From NCBI RefSeq assembly GCF_003116015.1, contig NZ_LGQZ01000061.1, forward strand, positions 1 through 64,000: a stretch of DNA of 64,000 bases, in the 5' to 3' direction. Positions 36,688 through 45,401 of this stretch are shown piece by piece. The position numbers and the translations under genes are program-made. Position 1 is the first letter of the stretch; every line of letters begins with the position of its first letter. Source of the DNA: Azospirillum sp. TSO22-1. GTDB taxonomy: Bacteria; Pseudomonadota; Alphaproteobacteria; Azospirillales; Azospirillaceae. The notes beneath the pieces were generated by a model that saw only the letters and a list, made by a program, of their open reading frames with translations, did not search any database and had not been told where the DNA came from.

Positions 36688-37778
36688 CCGAGGATCTTCC
36701 CCATCGCCACATGATCGGCGAAGCGCCCGTCGATGAGGGCGTAGCGCCGGCACACCGCCTCCTCCTGGAAGCCGCACGCCGCGTAGAAGCGGCGCGCCCG
36801 CACGTTGGGGCCAAGCACCCACAGCGAGAGCCGGTGCGCGCCGAGCCCGCGCGCCCAGGTCTCGGCCGCCGCCATCAGCCGCTTGCCGACGCCGCTGGCC
36901 CAGTACTCCCGCCGCACCGCCATGCCGAGGCTGGCCTCGTGCGCGGTGCGCCGCGACCCGCCGAACCACACCGAGACGGTGCCGGCCAGCTCCGCCCCGA
37001 CCGCCGCCCCGACCGGGGCCACGATGGTCGTGCGTTGCGGGTCCAGCCGCTGCCCGGCCAGGAAGCGGCGCGCCGCGGTGGCCGTGGTCAGCCCTTCCGC
37101 CGCGGTGCGCATCAGGAACGGGGTCTCCCGCCGCACCGCCTGATCGTAGGCGGCGTAGGCCGCGGCGTCGCCGGTCTGCGCCTCGCGCACCGTCAGGCCG
37201 GCGAGCGGCGCCGGCGGCAGGGAATCCAGCAGCAGCGGCCCCCACTCCGGCACGCCGGCCGGGCCGAGGTCCTTCGCCATCACGATTTCATCGCAGAAGA
37301 TGCCGCCGAAGCGCAGGGCGTCGCGCAGCCGTCCCTCGTCGCGATAACCCAGGCGGCGGTACAGCGCATGCGCTCGCTGGTTGGGCGCGGCCACCGTCAG
37401 CTCCAGCCGGTGCAGGCCGCGGCCGCGCGCCCAGGCCTCGGCCTCCGCCAGCAGCCGGGTGCCGGCGCCGCGCCCCTGCTGTTGCGGCAGGACGCCGAGC
37501 GCCACCGTCGCCACGCCGCAGTTCCTTTGGAAGCGTCCGCCGGTGGCGGTCAGCGTGCCGGCCGGGCGGCCGCCTATCTCCGCCACCAGCAGCGCGTTGA
37601 GGCCGGTGCCCAGGAACGCCGCGAGGTCCTCCGCCGGGTTGGCGCCGCCGTGCCAGGACGGCCGCTCGCCGGCGGCGTGCAGCGTGTAGGGGGACGCGGC
37701 GTTCACCGCCTCCGTCAGGGCCAGGAGGGCGCGCGCCTCGTCGGGGCGGGCGGGGTGTGTGGCGATCACAGTGGGCAT
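36684..37778 (-). CDS. Tandem GNAT acetyltransferase (two fused domains)
   Basis: A 364-residue protein composed of two complete GNAT domains. The first (1-170) has the acetyl-CoA loop LGVLPQQQGRGAGTRLL and NQRAHALYRRLGYRDEG. The second (about 195-364) has VRREYWASGVGKRLM and NVRARRFYAACGFQEE. Both keep the Q/R-x-x-G-x-G/A pattern, the first as QGRGAG and the second as SGVGK. The two halves are related, suggesting duplication and fusion. Substrate is unknown; similar domains acetylate amino groups of small molecules or ribosomal proteins. Confidence 0.85.
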   Translation of the reverse strand: MPTVIATHPARPDEARALLALTEAVNAASPYTLHAAGERPSWHGGANPAEDLAAFLGTGLNALLVAEIGGRPAGTLTATGGRFQRNCGVATVALGVLPQQQGRGAGTRLLAEAEAWARGRGLHRLELTVAAPNQRAHALYRRLGYRDEGRLRDALRFGGIFCDEIVMAKDLGPAGVPEWGPLLLDSLPPAPLAGLTVREAQTGDAAAYAAYDQAVRRETPFLMRTAAEGLTTATAARRFLAGQRLDPQRTTIVAPVGAAVGAELAGTVSVWFGGSRRTAHEASLGMAVRREYWASGVGKRLMAAAETWARGLGAHRLSLWVLGPNVRARRFYAACGFQEEAVCRRYALIDGRFADHVAMGKILG

Positions 37779-37879
37779 GCGCCCATTACACCCGCAGGGC
37801 AGGGCGGACGCAAAGCGCGTTGTCGGCCTGCCGCCGCCCGGCTATCGTCCGGCCCGCAAAAATCAGGGAGAGACACCGC

Positions 37880-38362
37880 ATGCCCACCGTCACCATCCGC
37901 CCGGCCGTGGAGGCCGACGCCGCGACCATCCTCGGCTTCGTCAGGGAACTGGCGGAGTTCGAGCGCGAGCCACACGCGGTGAAGGCCACCGTGGACGACG
38001 TGCGCCGCGACGGCTGGGGACCGGACGCGGTGTTCGAGGCGCTGATGGCCGAGCTGGACGGTGTGCCGGTCGGCTTCGCGCTGACCTTCCGCAACTACTC
38101 GACCTGGGAAGGCCGCGCCGGCCTGTTCGTCGAGGATCTGTACGTGCAGCCGCACGCCCGGAAGTACGGCGTGGGCCGCACGCTGCTGGCCGCGGTGGCG
38201 CGGCGCGCCGTCGAGCGCGGCTGCAAGCGGGTGGACCTCAGCGTGCTGAACTGGAACCCGGCGCGCGGCTTCTACGACCGCATCGGCTTCAAGCAGATGG
38301 AGGAATGGCTGCCGTACCGCCTGACGGGGGAAGCGCTGCACGCGCTGGCGAAGGAGGCCTGA
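37880..38362 (+). CDS. GNAT acetyltransferase, diamine/thialysine (SSAT)-like
   Basis: A 160-residue single GNAT domain. It resembles spermidine/spermine acetyltransferase-type enzymes: start VTIRPAVEADAATILGFVRELAEFE, then YSTWEGRAGLFVEDLYVQP, the acetyl-CoA loop RKYGVGRTLL and the late VLNWNPARGFYDRIGF. The likely acceptor is a primary amine (polyamine or lysine analogue), inferred from that resemblance. The ATG at 37880 follows CAGGGAGAGACACC. It diverges from the tandem GNAT gene with about 100 bp between. Confidence 0.85.
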   Translation: MPTVTIRPAVEADAATILGFVRELAEFEREPHAVKATVDDVRRDGWGPDAVFEALMAELDGVPVGFALTFRNYSTWEGRAGLFVEDLYVQPHARKYGVGRTLLAAVARRAVERGCKRVDLSVLNWNPARGFYDRIGFKQMEEWLPYRLTGEALHALAKEA

Positions 38363-38477
38363 CAGCCCGGCTTTCGGTGGATCTCCGCGCCTGCGTCGCA
38401 CGCGCGGAAGGGGGCGCTGTAACCGCTGAACCATCCAGAGGAAGCGGTGCCGCGCCCACCGCATCGCTTCCCGGGAA

Positions 38478-38693
38478 TCACGCCGCCTCTTCGAGGGCCG
38501 GCATCTCGACCAGACGGGCATAACCGTCGCGCTCGTCGCGCAGGGTCAGCAGCAGGTCGCCCAGGCTGTCGCGGACGAACGCATCGTCCTGGGTACCCAG
38601 CTTTTCCTTGGTAATCCGAATGAACTCATCCAAAAGCGCCATGTGGGTCAGGGAAGCGGACTGAACGCGGCGGTTGGCGGAAGAGTAGGCCAT
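38478..38693 (-). CDS. Hypothetical small acidic protein
   Basis: A 71-residue protein that I do not recognise. The ATG at 38693 follows GGAGC; a longer frame extends 13 codons upstream without a ribosome-binding site. The sequence LLDEFIRITKEKLGTQDDAF then VRDSLGDLLLTLRDERDGYA indicates two helices. It ends LEEAA, as does the neighbouring small protein at 38856. The AT-richer 160 bp upstream probably holds its promoter. Confidence 0.6.
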   Translation of the reverse strand: MAYSSANRRVQSASLTHMALLDEFIRITKEKLGTQDDAFVRDSLGDLLLTLRDERDGYARLVEMPALEEAA

Positions 38694-38855
38694 CGGAAAG
38701 CTCCATCGGTGGGTGTGCGTCGATGAAGCCATTAAGCGGTCAGAACAGTTAACGACTTACTAACAAGCCTAGGCGACGGGTCGTATCTTGGGAATTACTC
38801 CGCTGAGCAAAGTCGTATATTGAACGATTACTCATAGGTGGTAACCCTATCCGGT

Positions 38856-39095
38856 CTACGCCGCCTCCTCCAGGCGTTCCATCGCGCGCAGCCACGCCCG
38901 GCCGATCAGCGGCTGGGTGAGGGATTCCAAGGACTCCGGCTCGTGCTCGTCGGGGTCCGGCCCCTCCATCAGCATCATGCCCTCGCCGCCCGGGCCAAGG
39001 ATGGTCCAGCCGCGCGCCAGCATCTCCGCCACGCGGTTGCGCGCGATGTGAGCCTTAACGGTTTCCGTGACGGTGTCCGCAGCGAACGAGCCCAT
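38856..39095 (-). CDS. Hypothetical small protein
   Basis: A 79-residue protein, start at 39095 after CGGAGGCTGCC. Segments: [20 protein letters not shown] as a basic helix, [21 protein letters not shown] as a Gly/acid loop, then [17 protein letters not shown] as a helix. No known family. It lies on the same strand as the gene at 38478, 162 bp upstream of it, and diverges from fumC. Confidence 0.6.
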   Translation of the reverse strand: MGSFAADTVTETVKAHIARNRVAEMLARGWTILGPGGEGMMLMEGPDPDEHEPESLESLTQPLIGRAWLRAMERLEEAA

Positions 39096-39240
39096 GGCAG
39101 CCTCCGGCGTTAACAACCTTCCCCTGGACTGTGCCGGAGTTCGCGGAACGTTTCAAGAACAATGTTCGCGGCCCCCTTGCCGGGATCCCGCAATCGGGCA
39201 AGATAGAAGCCCGGAACGCCAGCCACCGGGAACGCCAGCC

Positions 39241-40638
39241 ATGTCAGGCCCGAACACGCGCATCGAGACGGATTCCTTCGGCCCCATCGAGGTTCCGGCC
39301 GACCGCTACTGGGGCGCGCAGACGCAGCGCTCGCTGCAGAACTTCCGCATCGGCGGGGAACGCATGCCGCCGCCGCTGGTCCGCGCGCTGGGCATCCAGA
39401 AGAAGGCGGCGGCGCAGGCCAACATGGTGCTGGGTGCGCTCGACCCGAAACTCGGCCGCGCCATCTGCGACGCGGCGGAGGAGGTGGTGGACGGCACGCT
39501 GCTCGACCACTTCCCGCTGGTGGTCTGGCAGACCGGCTCCGGCACCCAGAGCAACATGAACGCCAACGAGGTGATCTCCAACCGTGCCATCGAGCTGCTG
39601 GGCGGCGAGAAGGGCTCGAAGACGCCGATCCACCCGAATGACCACGTCAACATGGGGCAGTCGTCCAACGACAGCTTCCCCACCGCCATGCACGTCGCCG
39701 CGGTCGAGCAGATCCACCACGAGCTGATCCCGGCGCTGGAGCACATGGCCGGCGTGCTGGAGGACAAGGTCCGCGCCTTCGCCGACATCGTCAAGATCGG
39801 CCGCACCCACCTGCAGGACGCCACGCCGCTGACGCTGGGGCAGGAGTTCTCCGGCTACGCCGCGCAGGTGCGCTTCGGCATCGACCGGCTGCGCGCCTGC
39901 CTGCCGCGGCTGTACCAGCTGGCGCAGGGCGGCACCGCGGTCGGCACCGGGCTGAACGCGCGGAAGGGCTTCGCCGAGGAGTTCGCCCGGCAGGTCGCCG
40001 ACATCACCGGCCTGCCGTTCGTCCCCGCCGCCAACACATTCGAGGCGCTGGCGACTCACGACGCGCTGGTCGAGGCGCACGGCATGCTGAACACCATCGC
40101 CGTGTCCTTCATGAAGATCGCCAACGACATCCGCCTGCTCGGCTCCGGCCCGCGCTGCGGCATCGGCGAACTGCTACTGCCGGAGAACGAGCCCGGCTCC
40201 TCCATCATGCCCGGCAAGGTCAACCCGACGCAGTCCGAGGCGATGACCATGGTTGCGGCGCAGGTGATGGGCAACCACACCGCGGTGACGGTGGCCGGCG
40301 CCACCGGGCATTTCGAGCTGAACGTCTTCAAGCCGGTGATCGCCTACAACGTGCTGCAGTCGATCCGCCTGCTGGCCGACGCTGCGGTGAGCTTCACCGA
40401 CAACGCGCTCGTTGGCGTCGAGCCGAACCGCGAGCGCATCGCGAAGCTGATGAACGACAGCCTGATGCTGGTCACCGCGCTCAACCCGCACATCGGTTAC
40501 GACAACGCCGCGAAGATCGCCAAGAAGGCGCACAAGGAGGGCTCGACGCTCAAGGAGGCCGGCGTGGCGCTGGGCCTGCTGACCGCGGAGCAGTTCGACC
40601 AGTGGGTCCGGCCGGAGACGATGATCGGGCCGCGGTGA
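39241..40638 (+). CDS. fumC: Class II fumarate hydratase
   Basis: Fumarase C, the iron-independent TCA-cycle enzyme that hydrates fumarate to L-malate in the cytoplasm. It has 465 residues, typical of the family. Substrate-site motifs are [48 protein letters not shown] and the fumarase/aspartase signature [11 protein letters not shown], with catalytic Ser near 321. The ATG at 39241 gives the family start [13 protein letters not shown]; the open frame upstream lacks homology. A ribbon-helix-helix gene follows. Confidence 0.97.
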   Translation: MSGPNTRIETDSFGPIEVPADRYWGAQTQRSLQNFRIGGERMPPPLVRALGIQKKAAAQANMVLGALDPKLGRAICDAAEEVVDGTLLDHFPLVVWQTGSGTQSNMNANEVISNRAIELLGGEKGSKTPIHPNDHVNMGQSSNDSFPTAMHVAAVEQIHHELIPALEHMAGVLEDKVRAFADIVKIGRTHLQDATPLTLGQEFSGYAAQVRFGIDRLRACLPRLYQLAQGGTAVGTGLNARKGFAEEFARQVADITGLPFVPAANTFEALATHDALVEAHGMLNTIAVSFMKIANDIRLLGSGPRCGIGELLLPENEPGSSIMPGKVNPTQSEAMTMVAAQVMGNHTAVTVAGATGHFELNVFKPVIAYNVLQSIRLLADAAVSFTDNALVGVEPNRERIAKLMNDSLMLVTALNPHIGYDNAAKIAKKAHKEGSTLKEAGVALGLLTAEQFDQWVRPETMIGPR

Positions 40639-40654
40639 TGTGGTAGACGGGAGC

Positions 40655-40870
40655 ATGAAGAAACGCTCCGTCCTCATCGCCGGCCACCCCACCAGCGTCT
40701 CGCTGGAGGAGGAGTTCTGGGACGCGCTGAAGGCCGAGGCGGCGGCGCGCGGCGTCTCGGTCAACGCGCTGATCGAGGAGATCGACGCCGGCCGCGCCGG
40801 CAACCTGTCCAGCGCCGTCCGCGTCTTCATCCTGATCGAGCTGCAACGCCGCCTTGCCGCCGGGGCGTGA
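40655..40870 (+). CDS. Ribbon-helix-helix domain protein
   Basis: A 71-residue small DNA-binding-type protein: a beta strand (KKRSVLIAGHPTSVSLE), helix A (EEFWDALKAEAAARG) and helix B (NALIEEIDAGRAGNLSSAVR), as in the RHH_4 family common in alphaproteobacteria. It starts after GACGGGAGC, 16 nt past fumC, so it may be co-transcribed with it. Its targets are unknown. Confidence 0.82.
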   Translation: MKKRSVLIAGHPTSVSLEEEFWDALKAEAAARGVSVNALIEEIDAGRAGNLSSAVRVFILIELQRRLAAGA

Positions 40871-40912
40871 GCGGTCTACACCCGGGGCGTTGCCGCTTCA
40901 CAGAGGGCGCCC

Positions 40913-41629
40913 GTGCCGTCCGACGCCACCCCGCTCGACCTCATCGCCTTCGTCTGGTTCCTCGGCGCCTGGACCGCCTTCACGCTGGTCCAGGACTACC
41001 TGCTGACGGGCCGCGTCGCCGTCAACCAGCATCTGACGCTGATCCGCAGCGCCTGGATGGAGCGCATGCTGGAGCGCGACAACCGCATCATGGACTCGCA
41101 GCTGGTCGGCCACACCATGAACAGCTGCACCTTCTTCGCCTCGACGACCATGCTGGTGCTGGCCGGCCTCGTCGGCTCCTTCGGCGCCATCGAGCGGGTG
41201 CACGAGATCATGGGCGGGCTGTCCTTCACCGTCCGCACCTCGCGCGAGCTGCTGGAGATCAAGGTGCTGGTGCTGATGGGCATCTTCGTCTTTGGTTTCT
41301 TCAAGTTCACCTGGGCGCTGCGCCAGTACAATTACTGCTGCGCGCTGATCGGTTCGGCGCCGCTGCCGCCGGTGCCGGAGGCTGAGCGCAAGGCCATGGC
41401 CGGCAACATCGCCGCCGCCATGACGCTGGCGGTGAAGGCGTTCAACGGGGGCCTGCGCGCCTACTACTTCGCGTTGGCGGCGCTGGCGTGGTTCATCCAC
41501 CCCGGGGTGCTGATCGCGGCGACCGCCTTCGTGCTGGCGGTCCTGATCCGCCGCCAGGCCTTCTCGCGGACCGAGCGGGTCATCTCCGCCCAGGCCGACG
41601 CGCTGGAGCGCGGTGTGACAAAACAATAA
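40913..41629 (+). CDS. DUF599 family membrane protein
   Basis: A 238-residue protein with about four membrane spans (about 8-27, 75-95, 118-135 and 185-208). The family segment RSAWMERMLERDNRIMDSQL after the first span, and FFKFTWALRQYNYCCALIG later, are DUF599 hallmarks. It starts at a GTG. Function is unknown. An AT-rich run and a stretch without genes separate it from the DUF2189 gene. Confidence 0.85.
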   Translation: MPSDATPLDLIAFVWFLGAWTAFTLVQDYLLTGRVAVNQHLTLIRSAWMERMLERDNRIMDSQLVGHTMNSCTFFASTTMLVLAGLVGSFGAIERVHEIMGGLSFTVRTSRELLEIKVLVLMGIFVFGFFKFTWALRQYNYCCALIGSAPLPPVPEAERKAMAGNIAAAMTLAVKAFNGGLRAYYFALAALAWFIHPGVLIAATAFVLAVLIRRQAFSRTERVISAQADALERGVTKQ

Positions 41630-41725
41630 CGCATACGAATTATCCGTTCTACCACCTTTCCGTCCTTCCCCGCCGCGCCCATAGTCCCTTTCCTAGGGTC
41701 CGGACGTTCCAGCGGGGAAGACAGC

Positions 41726-42550
41726 ATGAGCCTTGAGGACTTTCGCCAGACCGCCGCCCCGGCCGCGGCACCGGCCGGTGCCGGCTTTCCGCGCGCCGAC
41801 GAGGTGCGCATCGTCGATGCGGCGCGGGTGGCTGGCTGGCTGTGGGCGGGTTGGGCCGACATGCGCGCGGCCGGCTGGGTCAGCCCGGCCTACGGCGCCA
41901 TGTTCGTGGTCATCGGCTTCGCGCTCACCGCGGGCCTGACCATGCTGGACATGGCCTACCTGATCGCGCCGATGATCGGCGCCTTCCTGCTGGTGTCGCC
42001 GCTGCTGACGCTGGGGCTCTACCAGGTGTCGAAGGACGTGGAGGAGGGGCGGCGGCCGAGCTTCTGGCGGGCGCTGTGCGCGTGGCGGGCCAACCCGTAC
42101 CACATCCTCACCGCCGGCCTCGTGCTGATGCTGTTCATGATGATCTGGGTGCGGCTCAACGTCATCGCCTTCGCGCTGTTCTTCCCCTACGTGTCGATGA
42201 GCTTCGCCAGCCTGCTGGAGCAGACCTTCACGCTGCAGGGGATGTTCTTCACGGCGTTCATCACCGCGCTGGGCTTCGCCTTCGCCAGCGTCGCCTTCGT
42301 CACCAACGTCACCGCGCTGCCGATGATGCTCGACCGGCCGGAGGACATCTTCAGCGCCGCGCTGGTGTCGATCATCGCGGTGGTGAAGAACCCGCGCGTG
42401 ATGGCGCTGTGGGCGGCGTTGATCGTGCTGGTGACCGGCATCGGCATGGCCACGGCCTTCGTCGGCCTCGCCGTCGCGCTGCCGCTGATCGGGCACGCCA
42501 GCTGGCACGCCTACCGCGACCTGGTGATCCGGCCGGGCGAGACGGCCTGA
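41726..42550 (+). CDS. DUF2189 family membrane protein (paralogue 1)
   Basis: A 274-residue integral membrane protein with about six spans after a Pro/Ala-rich N-terminal tail. Family segments: LWAGWADMRAAGWVSPAYGA before the first span, LLTLGLYQVSKDVEEGRRPS, VTALPMMLDRPEDIFSAALVS and GLAVALPLIGHASWHAYRDL at the end. A paralogue with the same architecture lies at 53257-54054. Function is unknown; some annotations call relatives cytochrome-oxidase-like, which the sequence does not support strongly. Confidence 0.85.
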   Translation: MSLEDFRQTAAPAAAPAGAGFPRADEVRIVDAARVAGWLWAGWADMRAAGWVSPAYGAMFVVIGFALTAGLTMLDMAYLIAPMIGAFLLVSPLLTLGLYQVSKDVEEGRRPSFWRALCAWRANPYHILTAGLVLMLFMMIWVRLNVIAFALFFPYVSMSFASLLEQTFTLQGMFFTAFITALGFAFASVAFVTNVTALPMMLDRPEDIFSAALVSIIAVVKNPRVMALWAALIVLVTGIGMATAFVGLAVALPLIGHASWHAYRDLVIRPGETA

Positions 42551-42553
42551 CGG

Positions 42554-43330
42554 TCAAGCGTACAGGCTCATGATGATGCTGGTGGTGGTGTCGGCGCTGC
42601 CGTCGCTGCTCAGCAGGCTGGTGCGCCAGTCGGTGGACGCGCTGGTGTCCGGGTTGGCCATGTCGTACTGCGTCAGGTAGCGCTTGATGAAGGTCTCGCG
42701 GTACTTGGAATCGTTGAGCTTGGTGATGTCCAGGCGGCTGGTGATCGCCGCCGCCTGGGTCTCCACCGGCTGCACGGCGATCTGCTGCGGCAGGCCGAGC
42801 GTCGAGGTCACCACGTCGCGCAGGATGGAGTCGCCGAGGATGTTGTAGACCGACGAGGTCGCGCTGGTGATGTACTTTTCGAAATAGCGGGCCTTGCGGA
42901 CGGCGATGTTCTCGGTGCCGATGGAGGTCTCGAACTTCGCCTGCTTGTAGGCGGCGATCAGCGCGTCCTGGGTGGACGACTGCTTCAGCGTGTCGACGCC
43001 GGTCTCGGCGAGTTGCAGCGTCTCCGCCGCCTGGGCGTAGCGCTTGTCGCTCAGGCGGTTCATCACCGCGTTGCTGTCGCTCACCTTCTCGGTCAGGATG
43101 CGCCGCATCTTGCCGGCGTACTGCTCCTCGCCGGCGAGGTTGGTGGCGGTGGCGAGGAACGACAGCAGCTTGTAGTCCTTGAACAGCTCGTCGACGCTGC
43201 TCACCTTGGCCACCGCCTTCTTGAAGTAGTCGATGTCCTTCTGGATGTTGGACGTCTTCTCGAAGGTGGTCTGCAAGGTGGCGCTGCTGGTCGCGTACTT
43301 CTGGTACGTGATGATCGACGAGACGGACAT
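42554..43330 (-). CDS. DUF1217 family protein (flagellum-associated)
   Basis: A 258-residue soluble protein starting MSVSSIITYQKYATSSAT, rich in Ser, Thr and Lys with two long helical regions. In rhizobia, DUF1217 genes lie among flagellar basal-body genes, hence the flagellar label; the molecular role is not known. Here there is no flagellar neighbour; the next gene upstream encodes an EAL-domain protein on the same strand. The first nine codons of the longest frame are omitted because the family N terminus starts at the second Met. Confidence 0.78.
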   Translation of the reverse strand: MSVSSIITYQKYATSSATLQTTFEKTSNIQKDIDYFKKAVAKVSSVDELFKDYKLLSFLATATNLAGEEQYAGKMRRILTEKVSDSNAVMNRLSDKRYAQAAETLQLAETGVDTLKQSSTQDALIAAYKQAKFETSIGTENIAVRKARYFEKYITSATSSVYNILGDSILRDVVTSTLGLPQQIAVQPVETQAAAITSRLDITKLNDSKYRETFIKRYLTQYDMANPDTSASTDWRTSLLSSDGSADTTTSIIMSLYA

Positions 43331-43465
43331 GGCGGGGTGCCCCGGTTCGAGGGGCACGGAAATGCCCCTTCACCGGGTTGGACGGTGCCGGCCGGGGGGC
43401 TCCTGCGCTGGCGGCGTGAATTTTCTCGTGGGGACAACCCGTGTGAACCCTGTTGCCCGCAAGGA

Positions 43466-45241
43466 TCAGGATTTCCACAGCACTGCGCCGCCCTTGCGCG
43501 CCATCTTCGACCAGTCCTTGGCGAAGTAGGCGAAGTCGCGGCTCGGACGGCCGAACAGGTAGCCCTGGCCGAGCGTCACCCGCAGCTCGTTCAGCAGTCG
43601 GGCGTGGTCCGGCTCCTCCACCTGCTCGCCGATGAGGGTGAGGTCGAGCTGGAGGCAGACGTCCACCATGGAGCGCAGCATCGCCATGTCGCGCGGGTTG
43701 CCGGCGGCGCCGCGCACGAACTTGCCGTCGATCTTGGCGTAGTCCACCTGCAGCCCGTACAGCGACTGGAACGAGGTGGACCCGGCGCCGACGTCGTCCA
43801 GGCAGATACGGAACCCGGCGGAGCGCAGCTTCTGCAGCACGTCGTTCAGCGTGCCGATGTCGGAGACCACCACCGTCTCCGTCACCTCCAGCAGCAGCTT
43901 CCTCGCCAGGTCGCCGTAGGGCTCGGTCACCGCCTGGAACTGGCGCAGGAACAGCGGGCTCATCAACGTCTTGGCCGACAGGTTGATGGCCACGTCGGGC
44001 AGCTTCGGCTCCAGATGGTAGGCCTTCAGCGTGTCCAGCACCGACTGCGTCAGCAGCAGGTCGAAGTCGTAGATCAGCCCGACGTCCTCGGCGAAGGTGA
44101 TGAAGTCGGCGGGCGACGGCATGCCCTCCAGCCGCGTCAGCGCCTCCAGGTGGTGGACGTCGCCGCTCTCCAGGTCGACGATGGGCTGGTAGACGACGAA
44201 GAAGTCGCGCTTCTCGATGGTCGCCCGCGCCCGGCCGATGCGGTCCACCGCGTCGGAGAGCATGCGCTGCGCGCCGTCCTCCAGCGAGGCGATGGTGAAC
44301 TCGCCGCCCTGCGCCGAGGCGAAGGCCTGCACCGTGTAGACCAGCGCCCGCGCCGCGTCGGCGGCGTCGAGCTGCGAATCGGCCATGTCCAGCGACCAGC
44401 TGCGGATGCCGCCCTGCAGGTCGCCGCCGGCCTCCTTGATGATGTCGGCGATGTGCGTCTGCACCTCGTCGCCGTCCACGTCCGCCGTGTGCACGATGCC
44501 GAAGCGGTCGGCGCCAAGCTGGCCGGCGCTGTCGCCGTCCGCCGAGATGCCGCGCAGGTACGCGTCGATGCCTTGCCGCACCTCGGCCGCGGCGCCCTCC
44601 GGCATGGTGTCCACCATGCCTTGCAGGCCTTCGATCAGCAGCAGCGTCAGGCCGTTGTCCAGGCCCTTCTCGCGCGCCTGGACGATGCGGTCCTCGAGGA
44701 TGGCGGTGAAGGTGTGGTTGTCCAGCAGCTGCCCGGCGGCGCCGGGGCCGACCGCCGGCGCCTCGTGGCGCGGGCCGGAGGCCAGCAGCACGGTCAGGAA
44801 CAGTGATCCCGGGCAGGATTCCAGCCGGCAGCCGCCGAGCAGCGCCGGGAAACGGTGCCCGTCGAAGCCCTGGAACACCACGCGCGCCGGCTTGATGCGG
44901 GTCTTGTCGACGATGCGCTTGAGCAGCACGTCGAGGTACTTGCGGTCGGTCGGCGCGACATGCTCGTGCAGGCCGCTGCCGACCAGCGAGGCGACGTCGT
45001 GCTGCGTCAGGCGGCAGCGCGCGCCGGCGGCGAACAGGATGGTCCCCTTGGGATCGGTCTCGATCAGCAGGTCGGCGGCGGCGAAGGCGAAGCCGACGAA
45101 GCGGTCGCGGTCGCGGCCGGTCGGCTGCGGCCGGGCGGCGGCCGGCGCGGGCTTGGCGGCACGGCGCTCCACGCCCCGCGGCGGGGCTTCGGCGGCCGGG
45201 GTGGCCGGCCGGAGGGGCAGTGCGTCCGCGTTTTGCGCCAT
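43466..45241 (-). CDS. PAS / degenerate GGDEF / EAL domain protein
   Basis: A 591-residue cytoplasmic c-di-GMP-related protein. Residues 48-155 form a PAS-like domain after a Pro/Ala-rich tail. Residues 170-320 resemble GGDEF but the active-site motif is GADRF (243-247), so no cyclase activity is expected. The EAL domain (335-570) keeps most catalytic residues: EAL (366-368), Asn420, Glu452 in EVTET, DD at 482-483 (DDVGAG instead of DDFGTG), Lys503, Glu539 (EQVEE) and Gln559 (QGYLFG). It is therefore probably a phosphodiesterase, perhaps GTP- or PAS-regulated. Located upstream of the DUF1217 gene, consistent with motility control. Confidence 0.88.
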   Translation of the reverse strand: MAQNADALPLRPATPAAEAPPRGVERRAAKPAPAAARPQPTGRDRDRFVGFAFAAADLLIETDPKGTILFAAGARCRLTQHDVASLVGSGLHEHVAPTDRKYLDVLLKRIVDKTRIKPARVVFQGFDGHRFPALLGGCRLESCPGSLFLTVLLASGPRHEAPAVGPGAAGQLLDNHTFTAILEDRIVQAREKGLDNGLTLLLIEGLQGMVDTMPEGAAAEVRQGIDAYLRGISADGDSAGQLGADRFGIVHTADVDGDEVQTHIADIIKEAGGDLQGGIRSWSLDMADSQLDAADAARALVYTVQAFASAQGGEFTIASLEDGAQRMLSDAVDRIGRARATIEKRDFFVVYQPIVDLESGDVHHLEALTRLEGMPSPADFITFAEDVGLIYDFDLLLTQSVLDTLKAYHLEPKLPDVAINLSAKTLMSPLFLRQFQAVTEPYGDLARKLLLEVTETVVVSDIGTLNDVLQKLRSAGFRICLDDVGAGSTSFQSLYGLQVDYAKIDGKFVRGAAGNPRDMAMLRSMVDVCLQLDLTLIGEQVEEPDHARLLNELRVTLGQGYLFGRPSRDFAYFAKDWSKMARKGGAVLWKS

Positions 45242-45335
45242 GAAGCTTTGAATTTAGATAAAAGTTGGTCAAGCACGCACAATGATGGCGCAGAGCGTAC
45301 CGTTGATATTCATTTTACGAAAGTCCGAAGAATCA

Positions 45336-45369
45336 CCGAAGCCCGCGGCCGGCTGGTCGCGGGCTTCGG
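45336..45369 (-). terminator. Stem-loop downstream of purK
   Basis: CCGAAGCCCGCG and CGCGGGCTTCGG form a perfect 12-bp stem around a 10-nt loop, 33 nt beyond the purK stop. A weak TGATTCTT follows on the minus strand. Probable terminator of the purE-purK operon. Confidence 0.65.
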
Positions 45370-45401
45370 CACCCGGTCATCAGGGGGCGACGGAAATCCG
45401 G

